Shown: piece by piece, positions 18,585 to 27,654 of the stretch
How positions within the stretch are numbered: position 1 is the first letter of the stretch
Layout of the letters: every line of letters begins with the position of its first letter
NCBI RefSeq assembly: GCF_014306155.1
Contig: NZ_JACRWH010000004.1
Coordinates: 1 to 64,000, forward strand
Direction: 5' to 3'
DNA length: 64,000 nucleotides
From: Holdemanella hominis
Lineage (GTDB): Bacteria > Bacillota_I > Bacilli_A > Erysipelotrichales > Erysipelotrichaceae
The notes under the pieces: generated by a model
Seen by the model: the letters and a program-made list of their open reading frames with translations, nothing else
Told to the model about the DNA's origin: nothing
Databases searched by the model: none
Position numbers and translations under genes: made by a program

Positions 18585-20450
18585 CAAATTTTTAACATTT
18601 AATGCACGAATCGCATTTAATACGGCAATGATCATAACGCCAACGTCCGCAAAAATCGCAAGCCACATATTCGCAATACCAATGGCACCTAAAATCAAAC
18701 AAACGAGTTTAATACCAATCGCAAAATAAATATTCTCATATACAATATGAATACACTTCTTTGCGATCTTAATGGCTTTAGAAATCTTTAATGGATCATC
18801 ATCCATCAAAACAATATCTGCCGCCTCAATGGCTGCATCACTGCCTAACGCACCCATCGCAATACCAATATCGGCTCTTGATAATACAGGAGCATCATTG
18901 ATTCCATCTCCAACAAAGGCAAGATTTTCTTTTGGCTGTTTTAAAGATAATAGTTCTTCAACTTTATTCACCTTATCTTGAGGCAACAATTCCGAATACA
19001 CTTTATCAATATGTAATTCAGAAGCCACTTTATCTGCCACACTTTTTACATCCCCAGTCAACATGACTGTTTGTTTAATGCCAGCCTTCTTTAATGCTTC
19101 AATAGCCTCTTTGGCATGTGGCTTCAACATATCCGAAATCACAATGTGACCTGCATATTTGCCATCAATAGCCATATGTACAATGGTTCCTACAGAATGG
19201 CATTCTTGATAAGGAATATTATACATCTTCATTAATTTATCATTACCTGCAAGTACTTGCACTCCATCAATTACAGCTTTAACACCATGACCACTTATTT
19301 CTTCTACATTTTCAATACGAGATTTATCGATTGTATTCCCATACGCCTTTAATAAACTTTTAGAAATAGGATGCGTCGAATAACTTTCAGCCATTGCCGC
19401 ATACTCTAATAATTTCTCTTCTGGAATAGTCGCATGATGAATGCCTGCCACCTCAAATACACCTTGTGTCATTGTACCTGTTTTATCAAATACAACATAT
19501 TTACAGGATGCCAAAGCCTCTAAATAGTTGGATCCTTTAACCAAAACGCCCTGATTGCTGGCACCACCAATTCCGGCAAAGAAACTCAAAGGAATACTAA
19601 TCACCAATGCACATGGACAAGAAATAACTAAGAATGTTAAGGCACGATATAGCCATGTACCAAAGTCAGCAGGATTTGATATAATCAAATTGAATACAGG
19701 TGGAAGTAAAAACAATGCCAAAGCACTATAACATACGACTGGCGTATAAATTCTCGCAAAACGTGAAATAAACGCTTCTGAACGAGATTTCTTACTTGAC
19801 GCATTTTCAACCAAATCCAAAATTTTTGATACAGTGGATTCCCCAAATTCTTTTGTTGTCTTAATTTTTAATAAGCCAGTCATATTGATGCAGCCACTGA
19901 TTACTTTATCATTTTCACTGACTTCTCTAGGCAAGCTTTCCCCTGTTAAAGCCGCTGTATTTAGAGTAGAACTTCCTTCAACCACAATTCCATCAATAGC
20001 TACTTTTTCTCCAGGCTTAACCACAATGATTGTACCGATTTCAACTTCATCTGGATCTACCTGTTCAAGATTTCCATCCTCATCTTCAACATTGGCATAA
20101 TCCGGACGAATATCCATTAATTCCGTAATGTTTTTGCGACTCTTACCTACCGCATAACTCTGGAACCATTCCCCAATCTGATAGAACAACATAACAGCTG
20201 TTGCTTCATCAAAAGATTTCAAACCAATAGCGCCTACTGTTGCGACAGCCATCAAAAAATTCTCATCAAATACCTGACGATTTCTAATTCCTTTAAAAGC
20301 CTTAAGAAGAATATCATAACCAATTTCTAGATAGGCCACTAGAAACAAAGAAATTTCAATATATTCAGGTAGTTTTGCGACCTTAATCATAATAAAAAGA
20401 ATACTCGCAACAATAATTCGCTTTAACATCTTCTTCTGTTTCTTGTTCAT
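18582..20450 (-). CDS. heavy-metal translocating P-type ATPase (Zn/Cd/Pb type)
   Basis: 622 residues, P1B-type. In order: transmembrane helices from about residue 10, actuator motif TGES, metal-binding SCPCALVISIP in the membrane, phosphorylation site DKTGTMTQG, the HP motif in STHPISK, and GDGINDAPVL. The CPC plus the adjacent DKTGT context fits the zinc/cadmium/lead exporters. The usual N-terminal HMA metal-binding domain is absent; a free HMA protein is encoded just upstream and may take its place. The start is preceded by GGAGAGG. A 27-base copy of the ArsR promoter region lies in the gap before it. Confidence 0.93.
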   Translation of the reverse strand: MNKKQKKMLKRIIVASILFIMIKVAKLPEYIEISLFLVAYLEIGYDILLKAFKGIRNRQVFDENFLMAVATVGAIGLKSFDEATAVMLFYQIGEWFQSYAVGKSRKNITELMDIRPDYANVEDEDGNLEQVDPDEVEIGTIIVVKPGEKVAIDGIVVEGSSTLNTAALTGESLPREVSENDKVISGCINMTGLLKIKTTKEFGESTVSKILDLVENASSKKSRSEAFISRFARIYTPVVCYSALALFLLPPVFNLIISNPADFGTWLYRALTFLVISCPCALVISIPLSFFAGIGGASNQGVLVKGSNYLEALASCKYVVFDKTGTMTQGVFEVAGIHHATIPEEKLLEYAAMAESYSTHPISKSLLKAYGNTIDKSRIENVEEISGHGVKAVIDGVQVLAGNDKLMKMYNIPYQECHSVGTIVHMAIDGKYAGHIVISDMLKPHAKEAIEALKKAGIKQTVMLTGDVKSVADKVASELHIDKVYSELLPQDKVNKVEELLSLKQPKENLAFVGDGINDAPVLSRADIGIAMGALGSDAAIEAADIVLMDDDPLKISKAIKIAKKCIHIVYENIYFAIGIKLVCLILGAIGIANMWLAIFADVGVMIIAVLNAIRALNVKNL

Positions 20451-20477
20451 ACTTATCTCTACCTCTCCAAAAATATT

Positions 20478-20504
20478 AATTGTTCAATCATTCAACTATA
20501 ATAA
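20478..20504 (+). repeat. 27-bp repeat of the arsR promoter/operator region, copy 1
   Basis: Identical over 27 bases to 20856-20882, including TTCAATCATTCAAC and TATAAT. It lies between the ATPase and HMA genes and probably binds the same regulator. Confidence 0.7.
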
Positions 20505-20540
20505 TTGAAAAATAGAGATGCTTTCGCACCTTACTTTTCA

Positions 20541-20759
20541 TTAAAAGAAAATTTCGCAATCATCTTCAACTTTTTTACAATTTTCTAAAACTCGAGCCAT
20601 AACTTCTTTAGGTTGAACTCCATCTTCAAATTCAACATTCATCTTTAACATCATGAAGTTTACAACTGCACTCTTAACACCTTCTGTACTATTAGCAGCT
20701 ACTTCCATTTTGTTTGCACAGTTTGCGCAATCTACATCAATCTTATAACTCTTTTTCAT
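20541..20759 (-). CDS. small HMA-domain metal-binding protein
   Basis: 72 residues, one heavy-metal-associated ferredoxin-like domain. The metal site is DCANCANKM (CxxC). The C-terminus has extra acidic and Cys residues (NCKKVEDDCEIFF). It probably delivers metal to, or replaces the N-terminal domain of, the ATPase encoded next. The ATG at 20759 follows GGAGG. Promoter TTGACA (20843-20838), 16 bases, TATAAT (20821-20816) drives it divergently from the ArsR gene. Confidence 0.88.
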   Translation of the reverse strand: MKKSYKIDVDCANCANKMEVAANSTEGVKSAVVNFMMLKMNVEFEDGVQPKEVMARVLENCKKVEDDCEIFF

Positions 20760-20776
20760 ATTATTTTCCTCCACAC

Positions 20777-20800
20777 TTGAATAATTGATCATATATTCAA
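20777..20800. promoter_or_regulatory. palindromic operator candidate in the HMA gene leader
   Basis: TTGAAT-N12-ATTCAA, the imperfect palindrome type bound by ArsR/SmtB/CadC repressors, placed between the HMA promoter and its ribosome site. Confidence 0.6.
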
Positions 20801-20850
20801 CTTTATTACACTTTCATTATATAGGATTCATACATGATGTCAATAACTTT

Positions 20851-20882
20851 TTGACAATTGTTCAATCATTCAACTATAATAA
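20851..20882 (+). promoter_or_regulatory. arsR promoter with operator, copy 2 of the 27-bp repeat
   Basis: TTGACA (20851-20856), 18 bases, TATAAT (20875-20880). The spacer contains TTCAATCATTCAA. The sequence from 20856 is repeated exactly at 20478-20504, so the regulator is likely autogenous and also acts at the ATPase gene. Confidence 0.7.
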
Positions 20883-20899
20883 ATAAAAAAGGAGAACAT

Positions 20900-21253
20900 A
20901 TGATTGGTACACATTGTGACTGCAAGCCTAAAAACACAGAATTAGTACAAGAAGTAAAAGAAAACATGCCGGCCTTTGATGAAATTATGAACCTATCAGA
21001 TTTCTTTAAAGTCATGGGCGATAGTACACGCCTTCAGCTTTTATTATCCCTTCAACAAAGCGAAATGTGCGTATCAGATTTAGCCAACGTACTCGATATG
21101 ACGAAATCTGCCGTATCACATCAATTAAAGGCACTACGCCTTTCTAAACTCATCAAATCTAGAAAAGAAGGAAAGACAGTCTACTATTCATTAGATGATG
21201 AACATATTGAAACCATTCTAGGCATGGCTTTTGATCATACAAAGGAACATTAA
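20900..21253 (+). CDS. ArsR/SmtB family metal-responsive repressor (CadC/CzrA-like)
   Basis: 117 residues, winged helix: FFKVMGDSTRLQLLLSL, then MCVSDLANVLDMTKSAVSHQLKALR as the recognition helix. Candidate metal ligands are the N-terminal HCDC with Cys in MCVSD (alpha-3N type) and the C-terminal DDEH...DHTKEH (alpha-5 zinc type). The CadC motif CVC is reduced to one Cys (CVS). It is divergent from the HMA/ATPase genes and most likely represses both. ATG at 20900 follows GGAG. Confidence 0.92.
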   Translation: MIGTHCDCKPKNTELVQEVKENMPAFDEIMNLSDFFKVMGDSTRLQLLLSLQQSEMCVSDLANVLDMTKSAVSHQLKALRLSKLIKSRKEGKTVYYSLDDEHIETILGMAFDHTKEH

Positions 21254-21254
21254 G

Positions 21255-21280
21255 AGGAAGATCGATTCTTCCTTTTTTTA
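21255..21280 (+). terminator. terminator of the ArsR gene
   Basis: AGGAAGA/TCTTCCT stem followed by seven T. Confidence 0.8.
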
Positions 21281-21407
21281 TGCCCTTTTTTCTAAAATTC
21301 AAACGCAAAACAAAGTCGATTATGTAATTGAGACATATGTATCATATATGCAAAACATACAAAAATTTGTCATATAAAACAGATAACGTTTACATTGATA
21401 AAAAGAC

Positions 21408-21524
21408 TTGAATTTTGAAATTATGAGAACTAAAATACCTTCTTATAGAAAAACGAATTTTGTCTTAATTCGTAAATTCACGGATTATTTCTGTCGTTTT
21501 TTTATTATTTTGAAAGGAGGAGCT
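21408..21524 (+). promoter_or_regulatory. promoter and leader of the ATP synthase operon
   Basis: TTGAAT (21408-21413), 17-base spacer, TAAAAT (21431-21436). The leader of about 80 bases contains a 7-bp hairpin ACGAATT/AATTCGT (about 21453-21473) and ends in AAAGGAGG before atpB. Nothing else is recognised in 21281-21407. Confidence 0.55.
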
Positions 21525-22208
21525 ATGGAAGAGTTCACAAAAGAACTACTCGACCAGTTAAACGTCGACACTGCGTTTACTATCGGTCCCTTTGCGATTA
21601 GTGAATCGGTTGTCATCACGTGGGTTGTCATGGCTATACTTGTTTTACTTTCTGCTTGGTTAACTCGAGGACTCAAAGTTCATAATCCAGGCAAAAAACA
21701 AATTGTAGCGGAAAGTATTGTCATATGGCTAGATGATTTTACGATATCCATGCTTGGTGAAAATGCCAAAGAATATTCTACATACATTTCGACCATCCTA
21801 TTATATATAGGACTTGCGAATATCATTGGCATATTTGGTATGAAACCCCCAACCAAAGATATGAATGTCACTATCGCCTTAGCACTTATGAGTATTGTAT
21901 TAATTGAAGTTAGTGGTATACGAACAAAAGGATTGAAAGGCTGGATCAAAAGCTTTACTCAACCTGTCGCTGTAGTTACACCCATCAATATCCTTGAGAT
22001 ATTTACACGTCCTTTATCTCTATGTATGCGTCTATTCGGCAATGTCATTGGTGCCTTCGTCATAATGGAAATGATCAAAATGGTCGTTCCCGTCTTTATA
22101 CCTACTGTATTTAGCTTGTACTTTGATTTCTTTGATGGATTCATTCAAGCTTATGTATTCGTCTTTTTAACATCACTATTTATCGCAGAAGCGACAGAAA
22201 CAGAATAA
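21525..22208 (+). CDS. atpB: ATP synthase Fo subunit a
   Basis: 227 residues with five to six membrane helices. The conserved proton-path arginine is in SLCMRLFGNVIGA, and the last helix FIQAYVFVFLTSLFIAEAT matches the family. It is the first gene of atpB-E-F-(HA)-G-D-C; no atpI is seen upstream. The ATG at 21525 has a strong AAAGGAGG; the upstream in-frame extension lies in the leader. Confidence 0.96.
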   Translation: MEEFTKELLDQLNVDTAFTIGPFAISESVVITWVVMAILVLLSAWLTRGLKVHNPGKKQIVAESIVIWLDDFTISMLGENAKEYSTYISTILLYIGLANIIGIFGMKPPTKDMNVTIALALMSIVLIEVSGIRTKGLKGWIKSFTQPVAVVTPINILEIFTRPLSLCMRLFGNVIGAFVIMEMIKMVVPVFIPTVFSLYFDFFDGFIQAYVFVFLTSLFIAEATETE

Positions 22209-22225
22209 ATTAGGAGGAAATAAAA

Positions 22226-22447
22226 ATGAGTTTAACAGCAATCGGAGTTGGAATGGCAGCACTTGCCGTTATTGGTGGAGGATTAGGTATTGGTTTTGCG
22301 ACAAGCAGTGCCGTAAAAGCCATCGCTCAACAGCCAGAAGCTCACGGAAAAATTCGTAGCACCTTATTAATTGGTGCAGCTTTAGCTGAAGCAACAGCCA
22401 TCTACGGATTTGTATTAGGTATTTTAATCATCTTAATGGTGAAATAG
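22226..22447 (+). CDS. atpE: ATP synthase Fo subunit c
   Basis: 73 residues, two hydrophobic helices joined by the polar loop AQQPEAHGK. The ion carboxylate is Glu in ALAEATAIYG. At the place of the Na+-ligand Gln of the Ilyobacter ring there is Ile (GLGIGF), and the residue after Glu is Ala, so proton rather than sodium coupling is inferred. Confidence 0.95.
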   Translation: MSLTAIGVGMAALAVIGGGLGIGFATSSAVKAIAQQPEAHGKIRSTLLIGAALAEATAIYGFVLGILIILMVK

Positions 22448-22459
22448 GTGGGATAATCT

Positions 22460-22924
22460 ATGTTAAGAATTGATTCCAATATTCTTTGGATAATCATCAA
22501 CCTACTTATCTTATATGCACTGATGAAGCATTTTCTATTTCAACCAGTACATGACATTCTTGAAAAAAGAAAACAAGAAATAGAATCTGATTTTGCCTTG
22601 GCAAATCAAAAGAAACAAGAAGCTCTTGAATCAAAAAATAAAGCAGATCAACAGCTTGCAAATATGCAAACAATTTGTGATGGCATGCTAGCGGATGCAA
22701 AAGAAAAAGCCAGCCTTGAATATGAACAAATTATTGCAGATGCAAACATGAAATCCGATGAAATGATTGAACAAGCTCGCATCAAAACGATTGAAGCTGC
22801 CAATGAGGAAAAGGCAAAAGCTAAATCTGAAATTGCAGATTTGATCAATAAAGCGGCTGATAAAATCACAAACACAAAAAGCGATGAAAAACTATATGAT
22901 GATTTTTTAAAGGAAATGAAATAA
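22460..22924 (+). CDS. atpF: ATP synthase Fo subunit b
   Basis: 154 residues: one N-terminal membrane helix (about 8-27, ILWIIINLLILYALMKHFLF) and a long charged helix that forms the peripheral stalk. Its stop is directly followed by the ATG of the delta-alpha fusion gene. Because the N-terminal delta domain is missing downstream, how the b stalk attaches to F1 is an open question. Confidence 0.95.
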   Translation: MLRIDSNILWIIINLLILYALMKHFLFQPVHDILEKRKQEIESDFALANQKKQEALESKNKADQQLANMQTICDGMLADAKEKASLEYEQIIADANMKSDEMIEQARIKTIEAANEEKAKAKSEIADLINKAADKITNTKSDEKLYDDFLKEMK

Positions 22925-24667
22925 ATGAACAACGAAAATTTAAACGCAACCTTACGCTGTGTAACAAGGCCTAGTGCAGCGCAAGAAGAAAAAATAAAGA
23001 CATTCCTTAAAAATAAATACCAGGCCGAAAATATCACACTAACCATCTCTATTGATCCAAGTGTACGTGGAGGCTTTATTCTAAACGCAAACAACGACGA
23101 ATACGATTGGTCTACGCGTTCTCGCCAACAACAGCTTCAAGAACAAATTCAGGCGGCTCGAGATAAAGCTATTCAAATGAAAAAAGATGGAACACTTATG
23201 TCCATTTTAAAAGAGGCTATCGAACAATTCGAAGCCACTTCCCAAGAAAATGAAGTTGGCTATGTCGAAACAATTGGAGATGGCATCGCAACCATTTCGG
23301 GACTAGATCATGCAATGTATGGAGAAGTTGTTGTTTTTGAGAATGGTACAAAAGGAATGGTACTTGATATTACAACCGAAAACATTGGTGTTATTCTATT
23401 TGACACAGAAGGTACTATTGGTCAAGGTACAAAGGTTTCTCGTACAAAAAAACAAGCAGGTATGCCAGTCAGCTCTAATTTTCTAGGACGTGTCGTGGAT
23501 CCACTTGGAAATCCAATTGATGGACTTGGTCCTATTGAAGCCGCTGAAATGCGTCCTATCGAAGAACCCGCCCCAAGCATTATTGATCGTAAACCTGTCA
23601 CAACCCCTATGGAAACCGGTATTCTATCCATCGATTCTATGTTTCCTATTGGAAGAGGACAGCGCGAATTAATCATTGGGGATCGTCAAACGGGTAAAAC
23701 TTCAATCGCATTGGATACTATACTAAATCAAAAAGGAAAAGACTGTATTTGTATTTATGTCTCTATTGCCCAAAAGGCAAGTACAGTGGCTAACCTAGTC
23801 AATACATTAAAGAAAAATGATGCGATGGGATATACAGTTATTGTAAACTCTACGGCTGCCGATTCAGCCAGCCTGCAATATATTGCCCCTTATTCTGCGA
23901 CTTCTCTAGCTGAATACTTTATGCATCAAGGCAAAGACGTACTTATTGTCTACGATGATTTAAGCAAACATGCCGTTGCCTATCGTACGATCTCCTTATT
24001 ACTAGGAAGATCTCCAGGACGTGAAGCCTATCCAGGTGATGTATTCTATTTACATTCTAGACTACTAGAACGTTCTTCTAGATTAAATTCAGGAGGATCC
24101 ATCACAGCTCTTCCAATCATCGAAACCCAAGATGGAGATGTAAGTGCATATATTCCAACCAACGTTATTTCAATTACCGATGGTCAAATCTTCTTGGAAA
24201 GTGATTTATTCTTTGAAGGACAACGACCTGCTGTTAATGTTGGATTATCTGTTAGTCGTGTCGGTGGTGCCGCTCAAACTAAAGCCATGAAAAAGGCATC
24301 TGGTTCTTTACGTATCAATTTAGCTCAATACCGTGAAATGAAGGAGTTTACACAATTTGCCTCCGATTTAGATGATGCGACAAAACGACAACTTCAACAC
24401 GGACAAGTACTTATGGAGCTTTTGAAACAACCTTTAAACCACCCTATGTCACATGCAGACATGGTTATTATTCTAGTAGTTGCAGACGCAGGAATTCTAG
24501 ATGATTTGAATTCAAAACAAGTCAAAAAAGAAGAAACAAAATTATTAGATTGGTTTAATGAAAATCACAGTGAAATCAGTCGTGAGATCAATACAACTAA
24601 AAAACTGGATGACAATTTAAAAACAAGAATCATTACACTAGCTAAACAATATAGAGGACAAGAATAA
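22925..24667 (+). CDS. atpA: ATP synthase F1 alpha subunit with N-terminal delta-subunit fragment
   Basis: 580 residues, about 75 longer than usual alpha. Residues about 68-580 are a normal alpha subunit (EVGYVETIGDGIATISGLD, Walker A GDRQTGKTSIALD, the SGGSITALPIIETQ region). Residues about 1-66 look like the C-terminal domain of the delta subunit: LRCVTRPSAAQEEKIKTFL, then ISIDPSVRGGFIL (delta consensus DPsliGGfvl) and DWSTRSRQQQLQ. No other atpH is present; the gene occupies exactly the place where atpH should start, one base after atpF. This is an in-frame delta-alpha fusion that lacks the six-helix N-terminal delta domain. The ribosome site AAAGGA is 11 bases upstream. Confidence 0.93.
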   Translation: MNNENLNATLRCVTRPSAAQEEKIKTFLKNKYQAENITLTISIDPSVRGGFILNANNDEYDWSTRSRQQQLQEQIQAARDKAIQMKKDGTLMSILKEAIEQFEATSQENEVGYVETIGDGIATISGLDHAMYGEVVVFENGTKGMVLDITTENIGVILFDTEGTIGQGTKVSRTKKQAGMPVSSNFLGRVVDPLGNPIDGLGPIEAAEMRPIEEPAPSIIDRKPVTTPMETGILSIDSMFPIGRGQRELIIGDRQTGKTSIALDTILNQKGKDCICIYVSIAQKASTVANLVNTLKKNDAMGYTVIVNSTAADSASLQYIAPYSATSLAEYFMHQGKDVLIVYDDLSKHAVAYRTISLLLGRSPGREAYPGDVFYLHSRLLERSSRLNSGGSITALPIIETQDGDVSAYIPTNVISITDGQIFLESDLFFEGQRPAVNVGLSVSRVGGAAQTKAMKKASGSLRINLAQYREMKEFTQFASDLDDATKRQLQHGQVLMELLKQPLNHPMSHADMVIILVVADAGILDDLNSKQVKKEETKLLDWFNENHSEISREINTTKKLDDNLKTRIITLAKQYRGQE

Positions 24668-25587
24668 TGTCACAAATCCGAGAAATCAAAGATCGAATGA
24701 ATGGTATTCAATCGACTATGAAGATCACAAAAGCCATGTATATGATTTCTTCAACCAAAATGAATACGGCCAAACAAAAAGCCGCAAATACCGATCCTTA
24801 TTTTTACTCATTACGAAAACAGATTTTGACGATCCTTCAAAATCTTCCTGATCACTTTGAGCATCCTTACTTAGATAGTCGAGAATATATTGATGAAAAA
24901 CATCAAAATAAAGCCATCATATGTGTTACTGGAGATAAGGGGTTGGCCGGTGCCTACAACCTTAATGTTTTAAAGCTCACTGAACAAATCATTAAGGCTC
25001 ATCCAAACTATAAGCTCTATATGATTGGAGAAGTTGGAAGACAATACTTTTTAAGACGACACATTCCGGTTGAAGAAAGTTTTCTATATACAGCGCAAAA
25101 TCCAACTTTGAGTCGTGCAAGATCCATTTCGAGTAAAATGCTTGAACTGTATGCTGAAAAAACAATAGATGAAGTATTAATTATCTATACACGTATGGAT
25201 CAACACAATCAATTTACGGTCGATGTTGAACAGTTACTTCCTTTGTATCGTTTAAATCAGGAAGTTGAAGTTGGTGGACAAACCATTCATTCCATCCAGT
25301 TGGAGCCAAGCCCTGCTGAATTATTAAACATTGTCATTCCTGATTATTTATCTGGATTTATTTATAGTTCCCTTGTTGAATCTTATGCATCCGAAAACTT
25401 TGCGCGTATGCAGGCAATGGATTCAGCGAATAAAAATGGTGAAGAATTATTAAACAGTTTATCTTTACAATACAATCGTCAAAGACAAGCAAAAATCACT
25501 CAAGAAATAACAGAGGTTGCAGCCGGTGCCAAAGCTAGAAGGCAACAGCTACAAAAGAAGAAAAGGAGTCAATCCACATGCAAATAG
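24667..25587 (+). CDS. atpG: ATP synthase F1 gamma subunit
   Basis: 306 residues. The N-terminal helix IREIKDRMNGIQSTMKITKAMYMISSTKM and C-terminal helix YASENFARMQAMDSANKNGEELL are the coiled-coil rotor of gamma. VTGDKGLAGAYN is the conserved middle motif. The C-terminus has a basic tail (RRQQLQKKKRSQSTCK) beyond the usual end. It overlaps atpA by one base and atpD by 10. Confidence 0.95.
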   Translation: MSQIREIKDRMNGIQSTMKITKAMYMISSTKMNTAKQKAANTDPYFYSLRKQILTILQNLPDHFEHPYLDSREYIDEKHQNKAIICVTGDKGLAGAYNLNVLKLTEQIIKAHPNYKLYMIGEVGRQYFLRRHIPVEESFLYTAQNPTLSRARSISSKMLELYAEKTIDEVLIIYTRMDQHNQFTVDVEQLLPLYRLNQEVEVGGQTIHSIQLEPSPAELLNIVIPDYLSGFIYSSLVESYASENFARMQAMDSANKNGEELLNSLSLQYNRQRQAKITQEITEVAAGAKARRQQLQKKKRSQSTCK

Positions 25588-26963
25588 GAAAAATCACACA
25601 AGTTATGGGCCCTGTTGTAGACGTACATTTTGATGAAACGCCACTTCCATATATTCAAACCGCTTTACAGGTTGATAACCACGGCAAAAAAGTTGTAATG
25701 GAAGTTATGCAGCACATTGGAACCGATACAGTTCGTTGTATCATGTTATCGCCTAGTGAAGGCTTACAAAAAGATATGCCTGTCTTATCTACAGGAATGG
25801 GTATTGAAATTCCAGTTGGAACACAAAATTTAGGTCGTTTGTTTAATGTTTTGGGAGATACAATCGATGGAAAAGAAGCGATCGATACAGATACATATTG
25901 GCCTATTCACAGAAAACCACCAAAATTTGAAGATCAATCTCCTGTTACAGAAGTTCTTGAAACAGGAATCAAAGTTATTGACTTATTAGCACCATATGCC
26001 AAAGGTGGAAAGATTGGATTGTTTGGAGGTGCCGGCGTTGGAAAAACCGTACTGATCCAAGAATTGATTCGAAATATTGCCAGTGAGCATGGAGGCTATT
26101 CCATCTTTACAGGTGTTGGAGAAAGAAGTCGTGAAGGAAACGACTTATATACTGAAATGAGTGAATCCGGTGTAATCAAGAACACTGCACTTGTCTTTGG
26201 ACAAATGAATGAAAGTCCAGGAGCCAGAATGCGTGTTGCTGAAACCGGACTGACTATGGCCGAATACTTCCGTGATGTTGAACATAAAGACGTTTTATTA
26301 TTTATCGACAACATTTTCCGTTTTGTACAAGCTGGATCAGAAGTTTCTTCTTTACTTGGACGTATGCCATCTGCCGTTGGATATCAACCTACTTTAGCGA
26401 ATGAAATGGGACAACTTCAAGAACGTATTTCTTCCACAAAAAACGGATCTGTTACTAGTGTACAAGCTGTATACGTTCCTGCAGATGATTTAACTGATCC
26501 TGCTCCTGCAACAACATTCGAACATTTGGATGCGACAACCGTCTTATCTCGTAAAGTTGTTGAACAAGGTATTTATCCTGCTGTAGATCCACTTGAATCA
26601 AGTTCAAGAATTCTTCAACCCGATATTGTAGGAGAAGAACATTATGAAACAGCTCAACGTGTTTTACAATACCTTCAAAAATATAAAGAACTACAAGATA
26701 TTATCGCCATTTTAGGAATGGATGAACTAAGTGATGAAGATAAAACCGTTGTAGCCAGAGCTCGTCGTTTACGTAACTTTATGGCTCAACCATTCCATGT
26801 GGCTGAACAATTTACTTCAATTCCAGGAAAATATGTTCCTCTACAAGATACAATCAAAGGCTTTAAGGCGATCTTAGATGGAGAAATGGATGCATATCCT
26901 GAAAGTGCTTTTTTCAATGTAGGAACCATTGAAGAAGTCAAAGAAAAAGCGAAAGAAGTATAA
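25578..26963 (+). CDS. atpD: ATP synthase F1 beta subunit
   Basis: 461 residues, typical length. Walker A GGAGVGKTVLIQELI, catalytic Glu in GVGERSREGND, Walker B DVLLFIDNIFRF and the DELSEED-like loop as DELSDEDK. It is the catalytic subunit. AAAGGAG inside the end of atpG provides its ribosome site. Confidence 0.98.
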   Translation: MQIGKITQVMGPVVDVHFDETPLPYIQTALQVDNHGKKVVMEVMQHIGTDTVRCIMLSPSEGLQKDMPVLSTGMGIEIPVGTQNLGRLFNVLGDTIDGKEAIDTDTYWPIHRKPPKFEDQSPVTEVLETGIKVIDLLAPYAKGGKIGLFGGAGVGKTVLIQELIRNIASEHGGYSIFTGVGERSREGNDLYTEMSESGVIKNTALVFGQMNESPGARMRVAETGLTMAEYFRDVEHKDVLLFIDNIFRFVQAGSEVSSLLGRMPSAVGYQPTLANEMGQLQERISSTKNGSVTSVQAVYVPADDLTDPAPATTFEHLDATTVLSRKVVEQGIYPAVDPLESSSRILQPDIVGEEHYETAQRVLQYLQKYKELQDIIAILGMDELSDEDKTVVARARRLRNFMAQPFHVAEQFTSIPGKYVPLQDTIKGFKAILDGEMDAYPESAFFNVGTIEEVKEKAKEV

Positions 26964-26965
26964 TC

Positions 26966-27376
26966 ATGGAACTTTTTGATCTAAAAATCATGGCCAGTGA
27001 TCACGTGTTTTATAATGGTAAAGCACAAGTATTAACGATACACACACCCAATGGAAGTAAACAATTTCTTGCACATCATGCCAAGGCAATCTACGCGATT
27101 ACGCCTGGGCTTTTAAAAATCCGAAAAGAAGATAATTCTGAGATTGAAGTTGTTAGTGGATTAGGATCCATGATCTTTTCAAACAACCAAGCTGAAGTTT
27201 TAGTCGATACATGTGAAACACAAGAAGAACTAGACGCAAGAAGAGCCAAAGAATCTTTAGAACGTGCTAAAGAAAGAATGCGTCAAAAGCAATCCATTCG
27301 TGAATATTATATGTCACAAGCCAGTATGGCAAGAGCCTTAGCTCGTTTACAATTTAAAGATAAACACATTAATTAA
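26966..27376 (+). CDS. atpC: ATP synthase F1 epsilon subunit
   Basis: 136 residues: N-terminal beta sandwich (DLKIMASDHVFYNGKAQVLTI) and C-terminal two-helix hairpin (EELDARRAKESLERAKERMR). It couples the rotor and can inhibit ATPase activity. Last gene of the operon, followed by a strong terminator. Confidence 0.93.
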   Translation: MELFDLKIMASDHVFYNGKAQVLTIHTPNGSKQFLAHHAKAIYAITPGLLKIRKEDNSEIEVVSGLGSMIFSNNQAEVLVDTCETQEELDARRAKESLERAKERMRQKQSIREYYMSQASMARALARLQFKDKHIN

Positions 27377-27385
27377 TAAACACAT

Positions 27386-27425
27386 AAAAAAGCCTATACT
27401 TTTCATGAAGATATAGGCTTTTTCC
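27386..27425 (+). terminator. ATP synthase operon terminator
   Basis: AAAAAGCCTATA/TATAGGCTTTTT, a 12-bp stem with a T-run. Confidence 0.9.
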
Positions 27426-27654
27426 CTTTATATAAAGATCTTTTACATTTTTTCTGGTCTCAATTTAGTAAAATCATACATTTTTTCTGACCTCATCCAT
27501 GAATTACAGAAATATATAAACTAAAAATTCAATCAAATAAAGAGATTTTTAGCTTAAAAGCTCTTTTTACATACAACATTTTATTTTCAATTTATACTTT
27601 ATTTAAAACAAATATTATAATCAACTGTCAAAAAAACAAGATTTCTCTTGCCCT
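27426..27654. other. AT-rich gap with an 18-bp direct repeat and a hairpin
   Basis: No gene is seen. ACATTTTTTCTGGTCTCA (27445-27462) is repeated with two changes at 27478-27495. A terminator-like hairpin AAGAG...CTCTT followed by T lies at about 27540-27570. These could be remains of an insertion sequence. Confidence 0.4.

Noticed and set aside
22226..22447. Sodium-driven ATP synthase
   Set aside because: The Na+-ligand Gln is Ile and the residue after the key Glu is Ala, so the proton type is favoured.
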